Positions 58,212-63,565 of a DNA stretch of 63,565 bases are shown one piece after another. The stretch covers positions 1-63,565 of IMG/VR virus record IMGVR_UViG_3300021478_000029. One strand, given 5' to 3'. The DNA comes from a virus. The notes under the pieces are model-generated. The model worked only from the letters and a program-made list of their open reading frames with translations. It made no database searches and was not told where the DNA came from. The position numbers and the translations under genes were made by a program. Every line of letters begins with the position of its first letter. Within the stretch, counting starts at the first letter, position 1.

Positions 58212-58703
58212 ATGCCATTGGTTCAATCCATCCTCCGTGATCCGGTTGCGCCGTCCGTGGCAACGTCAACGCCGGCGTCACGCATCCATTGGATCAGAGA
58301 GTGTCACCGCCTCTATGCGCGGGACCTCGCGGTGGAGCACCTGCTCGCGCCACGGGACCCGGAATTACTCACCTGTAGAACGGAGGCCTTCACCGCCGCC
58401 CTTGGTTTCGGGGAGCAATGCCAGGCGACGGACCATGAAATCATCATGGCGGCTGACGCTGAATGGGCAGACGCCATGCGCGCCGCAACGGAGGGCGTTG
58501 AATTGGTGCGCCGGTGCACCTGGCGCTTGTGCGCCTCCGGCATGCCGGCGGAGGCCATCCGCAGAGCGGCGGAGGACGCTTGTGAGCGCCGCGGCATTTG
58601 GATTGTGGAGGAATTGCTCGCGCCATTGCTGACTTCAGTTTGGAAAGCCGCACAACCGCGGCGACGTGGAAAATTGGGGGTGAGTTATGGCCGCTCCGCC
58701 TGA
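58212..58703 (+). CDS. Hypothetical protein before the replication ATPase (163 aa)
   Basis: Starts MPLVQSILRDPVAPSVATST; helical throughout, with RIHWIRECHRLYARDLAVEH and Cys residues in the middle. It overlaps the start of the ATPase by 17 nt. It could be a helicase-loading partner by position only. Confidence 0.5.
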   Translation: MPLVQSILRDPVAPSVATSTPASRIHWIRECHRLYARDLAVEHLLAPRDPELLTCRTEAFTAALGFGEQCQATDHEIIMAADAEWADAMRAATEGVELVRRCTWRLCASGMPAEAIRRAAEDACERRGIWIVEELLAPLLTSVWKAAQPRRRGKLGVSYGRSA

Positions 58704-59916
58704 TTTCACGACCAAGCCCGGACGCATCGAAAGCAAAGAGCAAGCGCACCTTGAGGTTGTCCATCCGCCGGGACCGTTCCGCTTGCAGGCGGCGCACATG
58801 AAGGACCCGCGTGACATTCCGCCGCGTGATTGGATTTACGGCACGCACCTCGTGCGAAACTACGTCACGTTGCTTGTGGCCGCCGGTGGGACTGGCAAAT
58901 CCTCACTCGTGCTCGCGCTCTGTGTTTCCATAGCAATCAACCGGCCGTTGCTCGGCGTCAAAATCCACGAACAATGCAACACGGCATTATTGAACCTTGA
59001 GGACCCGGAGGAAGAGGTCGATCGCAGGCTCGCGGCGCTCGGCAAGTATTACAACGTCAATGACACTGACCTGGCCGGGCGGTTCTTTATGTCCCCGGCG
59101 GATCAGACAGTGACCATAGCCTCTGCGTCCGAGGACGGCTTTGAGGTCATTCACCCGGACCAGAACGCCATCATTGACCGCGTGTTGCGGGAGAATATTG
59201 GCGTCCTCGCGGTTGATCCGTTCGCGGAGTCTCACTCGTTGGAAGAGAACAGCAATCCACAAATGGTCAAAGCGGCGGCGGCCTGGCGGCGCGTGGCCAG
59301 GCTCGGCAACTGCGCCGTCCTCCTATGCCATCACGTCCGCAAGGGCGTCATCGAGTCGATTGAGGCCGCGCGCGGCGCCAAGGCGCTGTCCGATAGCGCT
59401 CGCGTCGGCCTGTTGCTGACGCCAATGGTGGAGGCGGAGGCCGAAGGCCTCGGCATCCCGGCGGACGAGCGCTTGTCCTACGTGAGGCTGGATGACGCCA
59501 AGGCGAATTTGGCGCCGCGGGCCGGGACCGCTTCATGGTTCCACCTCAACACCGTCGCCTTGGACAATGGCACCGAGAAGCATCCTCACGGGGACAGCGT
59601 CGGCGTCATTGAGCGATGGCGCCCGGAATCCCCCCTAGAAAACCTCTCAACCGCTGATTGCAACCTGGCGCTCGACCGGATCGCGGCAGGCATGGAGAAC
59701 GGTGATGCATACACATGGGCGAAACAATCAAAGCGTTGGGGCGGCCGTGTCCTCTGCGACTTGTTCGGTAAGACGGACGGCCAGGCGGCGGAAATCATCC
59801 GCATCTGGCTCGCCAACAAGGTGCTCTTTCAGGACCGGAAATGGACCGGATCACGCAACAGTCGCGGGGCGCTCCGGGTCAATGAGGTCAACCGGCCGGG
59901 CACCTCCTACGACTAG
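58687..59916 (+). CDS. RepA-like AAA/RecA-fold replication ATPase
   Basis: 409 aa. Walker A AAGGTGKSS (residues 65-73) and Walker B GVLAVDPFAES (Asp177) fit the AAA_25 family, as in plasmid RepA helicases and phage helicase-loader proteins. NLEDPEEEVDRRLAAL is a typical strand-helix between the two. It lies right beside an iteron cluster, so it is probably the replication initiator or helicase. Confidence 0.78.
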   Translation: MAAPPDFTTKPGRIESKEQAHLEVVHPPGPFRLQAAHMKDPRDIPPRDWIYGTHLVRNYVTLLVAAGGTGKSSLVLALCVSIAINRPLLGVKIHEQCNTALLNLEDPEEEVDRRLAALGKYYNVNDTDLAGRFFMSPADQTVTIASASEDGFEVIHPDQNAIIDRVLRENIGVLAVDPFAESHSLEENSNPQMVKAAAAWRRVARLGNCAVLLCHHVRKGVIESIEAARGAKALSDSARVGLLLTPMVEAEAEGLGIPADERLSYVRLDDAKANLAPRAGTASWFHLNTVALDNGTEKHPHGDSVGVIERWRPESPLENLSTADCNLALDRIAAGMENGDAYTWAKQSKRWGGRVLCDLFGKTDGQAAEIIRIWLANKVLFQDRKWTGSRNSRGALRVNEVNRPGTSYD

Positions 59917-59919
59917 GGA

Positions 59920-60078
59920 GACTGACGAAAAGAATGACGATGGACTGACGATTTGCCCGGGAAACAGCCCCGGCGGAGGGGTTCTTCGTCAGTCTATGGC
60001 CGTAAAGGCCATTGAGACTGACGAAAGACTCCACCTCGAAGCCGCAGACTGACGACTGAGACTGACGAACACTGACGA
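59920..60078 (+). repeat. ACTGACGA iterons, candidate replication origin
   Basis: Perfect ACTGACGA at 59921, 59944, 60017, 60048, 60061 and 60071, one inverted copy (59986-59993) and one near-match at 59933. All fall in the 175-bp gap after the RepA-like gene, with little else in it. Spacing is uneven (10-73 bp). Confidence 0.6.
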
Positions 60079-60091
60079 TGGAGGGGCGGCA

Positions 60092-60556
60092 ATGGTAACG
60101 CCTAGCGGATGGCACGAGGACGCTCTCCGGCGGGATGCCGGGCATGATGCAATGCACCTGGCGGTGTGGCGGTTCCATTCGATCCCGGACAGTTACGGGT
60201 CATGGACCCGGGATGTTCATTTTGAGTGGCCTGTCTTGGCCCTCCGTGGCGGAATACGGGCGTTCGCGGACATCGCTGAAATCTATTGGTCGGGAGCTCC
60301 GCCGCCCGGACGGTCCTATAAACAGTGGGTTCGTGTTTACCTCTATGAAATCAAGCCTACTGTTAGCACGGTCGGCGGCATCGTGCGCCAGTGTGCCGCC
60401 TTGGAAGCCGCCGCAACTCCCTATGTGCGGAGATTGAATGGCCGCGTAGAGCTCTCCGTAATGCCAGTCATCCCGCATGATAACGGGATGCTCAGGGAGC
60501 TCTTGGAAGTCATCGACTGCTACCGTTGGGATAAAGACGCCGGGCGGTTGCTATGA
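60092..60556 (+). CDS. PD-(D/E)XK-like (MmcB-type) protein (154 aa)
   Basis: The order FADIAEIY (Asp) then VYLYEIKPTVSTVGGIVRQ (E-x-K followed by a Gln helix) resembles MmcB-like nucleases. The N-terminal part (AVWRFHSIPDSYGSWTRDVH) gives further strands. GGAGGGGCGG precedes the ATG. Role in DNA repair or processing is inferred. Confidence 0.5.
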   Translation: MVTPSGWHEDALRRDAGHDAMHLAVWRFHSIPDSYGSWTRDVHFEWPVLALRGGIRAFADIAEIYWSGAPPPGRSYKQWVRVYLYEIKPTVSTVGGIVRQCAALEAAATPYVRRLNGRVELSVMPVIPHDNGMLRELLEVIDCYRWDKDAGRLL

Positions 60557-60822
60557 TGTCCTGGGATCGCCGGCAGGCTCAGCGGGGCGCGAACATGGTG
60601 GTCATGCGTCCGCCGCCGGAGCACGTCCCGGATCAAGGCTGGCACCGCCTCCGGACCCATCTCGGGGAGCGCGTGCTTCTGTGGCATCCCGGGATTGACG
60701 TCTGGAAGGACCGGGATGGCCAACGATGGACGGCGGAGTTCGCCGGCGATCTGAAGTGGCAATGGCTCAGCCTGGCGGAGCCGCCGGCCGCCGCAACCTT
60801 GCCGAGAGCTCGTGCGCCATGA
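60553..60822 (+). CDS. Small Trp-rich protein (89 aa)
   Basis: MMSWDRRQAQRGANMVVMRP then beta-rich WHRLRTHLGERVLLWHPGID. Overlaps neighbours by 4 nt. No family recognised. Confidence 0.5.
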   Translation: MMSWDRRQAQRGANMVVMRPPPEHVPDQGWHRLRTHLGERVLLWHPGIDVWKDRDGQRWTAEFAGDLKWQWLSLAEPPAAATLPRARAP

Positions 60823-61013
60823 CCGCCGGCCGGGACCATGAATGGATAGAGGTCGGGCTCCGGCGGTGGTGCACCGGATGCGACGCTTTCCAGGTGCGTC
60901 GCGCTCATGGCGAGTGGACGCCACGGTTCGGTGAGGATTGTCCGTGCTCAACGCCGCGTGCGAAGCGGCGCGTCAATGGCGCGGAGCCGGAGCCGGCGAA
61001 GGCCGGACCATGA
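60819..61013 (+). CDS. Small zinc-binding-like protein (64 aa)
   Basis: RRWCTGCDAFQVR and DCPCSTPRAKRR supply a possible zinc site. ATGA overlaps on both sides. Confidence 0.55.
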   Translation: MTAGRDHEWIEVGLRRWCTGCDAFQVRRAHGEWTPRFGEDCPCSTPRAKRRVNGAEPEPAKAGP

Positions 61014-61159
61014 CCCGATGCCGCAAAGGGCACGCGCTGCACCGGAAAAACACGGTTGAGGTCCGGCATTCACGGACGGGCAAGCGCTGGCGCCGTTGCT
61101 TGATCTGTCACGCGGAACGCCAACGGCAATTCCGCGCGCGGCGTCGGGTGTCACTATGA
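61010..61159 (+). CDS. Tiny zinc-knuckle protein (49 aa)
   Basis: MTRCRKGHALHRKNTVEVRH with WRRCLICHAERQRQ; C...C..C and very basic. Probably a nucleic-acid-binding zinc ribbon. Confidence 0.6.
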   Translation: MTRCRKGHALHRKNTVEVRHSRTGKRWRRCLICHAERQRQFRARRRVSL

Positions 61160-61344
61160 CCCGCCCGGAGCTCATTGCCGCCTATCACCAGGCGCTCAAG
61201 GGTGCGATGGAAGCCAAACATGATGACGCGGCTTTCGTGCTTGGCGTCCGGCTCCGGAGCCTTGAGCTCGGCCTCGGTGCTGAACCATCGGGTGAACAAC
61301 CTGGTGGGAAGCCTGCCACCATCACGGAGCCTGCCCATGACTGA
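61156..61344 (+). CDS. Small hypothetical protein (62 aa)
   Basis: MTRPELIAAYHQALKGAMEA, then a polar C-terminus. Overlaps the upstream stop by 4 nt. No family recognised. Confidence 0.5.
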   Translation: MTRPELIAAYHQALKGAMEAKHDDAAFVLGVRLRSLELGLGAEPSGEQPGGKPATITEPAHD

Positions 61345-61600
61345 GGACATGACCGTGCACATTGCGCGCCTTGAGCCGGCGCCAGGCGCGATCGGGCTCT
61401 ACATCATGCACAGCAGTAGGCTGGTCTCCGCGGAAACCGCGGCTCACTTCAGGCGTGCGTGGCAAGCCGCGTGGGAAAGTGCCGGCCGCCAGGCGCCCGG
61501 GCTCTTAATCATGGATAGCAGCCTGACCATCGAGACGCTGGCGGACGGGGACCTGAAGGAGCTTGGCCTCATGCGTATTCCCGGGGACGGCACGCCGTGA
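61337..61600 (+). CDS. Small hypothetical protein (87 aa)
   Basis: MTEDMTVHIARLEPAPGAIG, then FRRAWQAAWESAGRQAPGLL, alpha/beta. Overlaps neighbours. Function unknown. Confidence 0.5.
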   Translation: MTEDMTVHIARLEPAPGAIGLYIMHSSRLVSAETAAHFRRAWQAAWESAGRQAPGLLIMDSSLTIETLADGDLKELGLMRIPGDGTP

Positions 61601-62505
61601 CGGAGTTTCGAACCGTTGTCACGCTCCGGGCACGCTTCCTTGACGGTACGCCCGAGGTCGGCGCGTTCATGGCCGCTGGCCAGGCCAATCGGCCGATGTT
61701 CTACCGGATCGTCCAGGTTGTTCGGCTGACCCGGGTCGGCTCCCCGGCGCAATCCCGCTTCAGGCTCATTTGCGCGCGCGTGACGGCCGCGGAGCTCCCG
61801 GACGGCGCGGTAGTGCATGCGTGGCGTTGGGATCGTCTGACACCGCCTCCACGGCCTGCCACGGCGGAGCCGTCGCCAGAGTCCCGCCCGGCTCCGATGA
61901 AGGCGGTCCCGTCGGCCGCCAGGTCCCGCCGGCTTGTAAAGCGCACGGTGAGCTCGGCCAGGCACAACCGGGATTGGTCGGGCGTTGACTTTGGGCCGTC
62001 CCTCCGCCGCCGTCCCGTTCGAGACCATAAGGGCAAAATCATCCGAACTCCGGACGTGGAGCTCACTGAAGGTCCGGACCCGGCAAGCCCGAACCGCCGC
62101 ATTCGACGCGCCGTCCGTGCGGACCCGTTGACCGCACTGTTGCGCGCCGGCTCCATTACCGGGGACGAAGTAGAGGCGGCGGAAATCCTCCGTGCACACT
62201 TGGAGCGCTTGTCGCCAACCATGGTCGGCGCGCCAGAGGCCGTGGGGCATGTCAATTGGTTCAACCGCCACGCCATCACGGAGATTCAGATCAAGGCCGC
62301 TGGGTTCGTGCGTCGTGCAGCGGCCAATCTTGGTGAGCTTTGGTGGCCGGTTCTATGGGTCTGCTACGGCGGCACAGTGACCGGCATGGCCGCGAAGCGA
62401 CACGTCCGGGAGGCAACCGCAAGGGCCGCAGTCCAGGATGGATTGAAGGCACTGGCGGATCATGTGGAGGGTCGGCGCCGGCCAGTCTCATCACATGCCG
62501 CTTGA
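61597..62505 (+). CDS. DUF6456-like protein, candidate late regulator (302 aa)
   Basis: The N-terminal 80 residues are strand-rich. The C-terminal domain (DPLTALLRAGSITGDEVEAA, GFVRRAAANLGELWWPVLWV, then RHVREATARAAVQDGLKALA) resembles DUF6456-type helical domains of alphaproteobacteria and phage antiterminator-like proteins. Being the last gene of the rightward early operon, it could activate late genes; unproven. Confidence 0.5.
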   Translation: MTEFRTVVTLRARFLDGTPEVGAFMAAGQANRPMFYRIVQVVRLTRVGSPAQSRFRLICARVTAAELPDGAVVHAWRWDRLTPPPRPATAEPSPESRPAPMKAVPSAARSRRLVKRTVSSARHNRDWSGVDFGPSLRRRPVRDHKGKIIRTPDVELTEGPDPASPNRRIRRAVRADPLTALLRAGSITGDEVEAAEILRAHLERLSPTMVGAPEAVGHVNWFNRHAITEIQIKAAGFVRRAAANLGELWWPVLWVCYGGTVTGMAAKRHVREATARAAVQDGLKALADHVEGRRRPVSSHAA

Positions 62506-62581
62506 CACGCGGGCCGGTGTTGCGTCACAAAAACCTATCACTGGCTCATTGCGAGCACCCGAATCCTTAGCATCCAATTTG

Positions 62582-62824
62582 TCAGTGGTCAGTGAAATAG
62601 CACCGCCGGACGATCGGGCTGGCGCCGGAGTGCCAGTAAGCCGTCTCGTTCTGGCACTGTATGCCGCCGGGCGCACTCTCCACCGTCACAGTGTAAGGCG
62701 CTTCGCCCGGGTGAAGGTCCTGCCAGGTGGGCAGCGTCGCGAACTGGTAGCCACGGTCGGGAGTTCCGGCGCAAGCCGCCAGAAACCCCGCGCTCAGCAG
62801 GGCGGCAAATGTCATCAGTTTCAT
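62582..62824 (-). CDS. Small lipoprotein (80 aa)
   Basis: MKLMTFAALLSAGFLAAC is a signal peptide with lipobox ending at Cys18; the mature part is strand-rich (GYQFATLPTWQDLHPGEAPY). Transcribed alone, against its neighbours, from a good promoter, like lysogenic-conversion genes. Possible surface exclusion. Confidence 0.65.
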   Translation of the reverse strand: MKLMTFAALLSAGFLAACAGTPDRGYQFATLPTWQDLHPGEAPYTVTVESAPGGIQCQNETAYWHSGASPIVRRCYFTDH

Positions 62825-62840
62825 GGTCCGCGTCCATAAT

Positions 62841-62880
62841 GTTGCAGTGCGACATTATACGCGCAACCTGTAACGAAGTC
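62841..62880 (-). promoter_or_regulatory. Promoter of the lipoprotein gene
   Basis: Minus strand: ATGACT, 17-bp spacer, TATAAT, then a short leader to the ATG at 62824. The -10 is a perfect match. Confidence 0.65.
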
Positions 62881-62887
62881 ATTGTTT

Positions 62888-63202
62888 ATGCCTAACCGTC
62901 CGCCTCTGCACGCTCCACCGTGGGCCGCCACCGTGCGCCAGGTAGCAGCACGGGAGCGCAATCAGCGTCGCCTCCCGTCCAACGAACGCGGCTATGACTG
63001 GGCCTGGCGCAAGTTCCGGATCGGCTATCTGTCAGCGCATCCGTTGTGCATGGACTGTGCAGAGCAAGGCATCACACGGCCAGCCACGGAGCCGCATCAC
63101 ATCCTCAAGGTGGCGGATCATCCTGACCTACGAATGGTTGAGCGCAATCTACGTGCACTCTGTCATGACTGCCACGCTATACGCACGGGCAAGGGTGAGT
63201 GA
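62888..63202 (+). CDS. HNH endonuclease (104 aa)
   Basis: GYDWAWRKFRIGYLSAHPLC, CMDCAEQGITRPATEPHHIL and RNLRALCHDCHAIRTGKGE form a complete small HNH domain (His in HHI, zinc pairs CMDC and CHDC). Such HNH proteins commonly assist terminase cleavage and lie next to terminase genes; here the terminase is 11 kb from the other end, so on a circular map they are not neighbours. Confidence 0.8.
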   Translation: MPNRPPLHAPPWAATVRQVAARERNQRRLPSNERGYDWAWRKFRIGYLSAHPLCMDCAEQGITRPATEPHHILKVADHPDLRMVERNLRALCHDCHAIRTGKGE

Positions 63203-63208
63203 GCCGTC

Positions 63209-63319
63209 ATGTTCGTAACCATTGGTCTCGCCGCTCTGGTCGCGTTCCTCGTTGGCGTTGGCGCTGGCTTCGCCTTTGGCGTGTTTATGGCTGGCTTGGA
63301 CAATGAGCCAATCCTTTGA
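63209..63319 (+). CDS. Tiny membrane protein (36 aa)
   Basis: MFVTIGLAALVAFLVGVGAG starts a single transmembrane segment with GxxxG-type repeats. Its stop overlaps the next ATG (TGATG). Function unknown. Confidence 0.5.
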   Translation: MFVTIGLAALVAFLVGVGAGFAFGVFMAGLDNEPIL

Positions 63320-63528
63320 TGCGCGTTGAGCGCCAGGCGTTGCTGCGTGCAGCGCGTGCAATGCAGGCGGCAACACGATTGCTGCGGTGTGGTCGATCTG
63401 AGGATGCGCTTGTGACGCTGGTCAATGCTCACTGGATCGCGCGGGATGATGCGCGTGAGCTCTGGCGTCGGGAGCGGCAGGGGGCACCGGCCTGTGACGC
63501 GTCACGAGGGCCGTCAGTCACCCCATAG
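63319..63528 (+). CDS. Small basic helical protein (69 aa)
   Basis: MRVERQALLRAARAMQAATR and LVTLVNAHWIARDDARELWR, then a polar tail. Helical, Arg-rich. It ends 37 nt before the window edge; if the map is circular the HNH fragment at base 3 follows. Confidence 0.5.
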   Translation: MRVERQALLRAARAMQAATRLLRCGRSEDALVTLVNAHWIARDDARELWRRERQGAPACDASRGPSVTP

Positions 63529-63565
63529 GGGGGCCTCAAAGGATCGGAAACGAGTTTCCGCAACA

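Noticed and set aside
1-63565. CRISPR array, tRNA or rRNA genes
   Set aside because: No regularly spaced repeats of 25-40 bp and no cloverleaf or rRNA-like sequence noticed; a tRNAscan run would settle the tRNA question.

Overview
The window is 63.5 kb of about 60-65% G+C DNA that reads as a near-complete tailed-phage genome. No host housekeeping gene, rRNA or tRNA is visible. The virion is a contractile-tailed myovirus: the head genes are HK97-like (P27-type terminase small subunit, large terminase, portal, prohead protease, major capsid, connectors), while the tail and baseplate follow Mu (DUF2635, sheath, tube, frameshifted chaperones, tape measure, DNA-circulation protein, gp44/45/46/47/48-like baseplate). 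DUF3309 and several protein types common in alphaproteobacteria suggest a high-GC alphaproteobacterial host, possibly Acetobacteraceae or Rhizobiales; that is inference. The two ends fall inside or beside HNH genes rather than at the terminase, so the contig may be a circular map opened at an arbitrary point.

Layout. (1) 0-5.4 kb: leftward block of small early or accessory genes. (2) 5.5-9.5 kb: rightward operon of a zinc-ribbon protein, a SAM methyltransferase, a PAPS-reductase/DndC-like PP-loop protein, a DNA methyltransferase and a ParB-domain protein, a plausible DNA-modification cassette. (3) 9.6-10.8 kb: two leftward genes. (4) 11-34.8 kb: rightward late operon (packaging, head, tail, baseplate, fibre), interrupted at 15.2-16.1 kb by an HNH endonuclease. 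(5) 34.8-41.9 kb: fibre adaptor, then four consecutive genes with export signals (two related small secreted proteins, each coupled to an enzyme: a GDSL esterase and a GH5 glycanase), a stand-alone response-regulator receiver domain, a spanin-like pair and a GH108 endolysin, followed by a terminator. (6) 42.5-51.9 kb: leftward early block with many small genes, a PadR-like regulator, an RHH-like protein, a Sak4-like recombinase ATPase and a PD-(D/E)XK exonuclease. (7) 52-53.4 kb: immunity-like region with a tandem-HTH repressor diverging from a Cro-like gene. (8) 53.4-62.5 kb: rightward early operon with GapR/RMF-like, VRR-NUC, PD-(D/E)XK-like, MT-A70, zinc-ribbon, RepA-like ATPase and DUF6456-like genes, including an iteron cluster that may be the origin. 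(9) 62.6-63.5 kb: lipoprotein, HNH nuclease and two small genes. I found no integrase or transposase.

Regulation. Five promoters in the left third (four leftward, one rightward) share one architecture: a 21-bp palindrome ATACCAAC-N5-GTTGGTAT lies exactly in the 17-bp spacer between a -35 and a -10. Six leftward genes carry the same small hairpin (CCGGCG-ATTGG-CGCCGG) 19-23 nt upstream of the start codon. Together these look like a phage-wide transcriptional and translational control system. A third genome-wide signal is the palindromic octamer GGAGCTCC, counted by eye at about three dozen copies where roughly two would be expected from composition.
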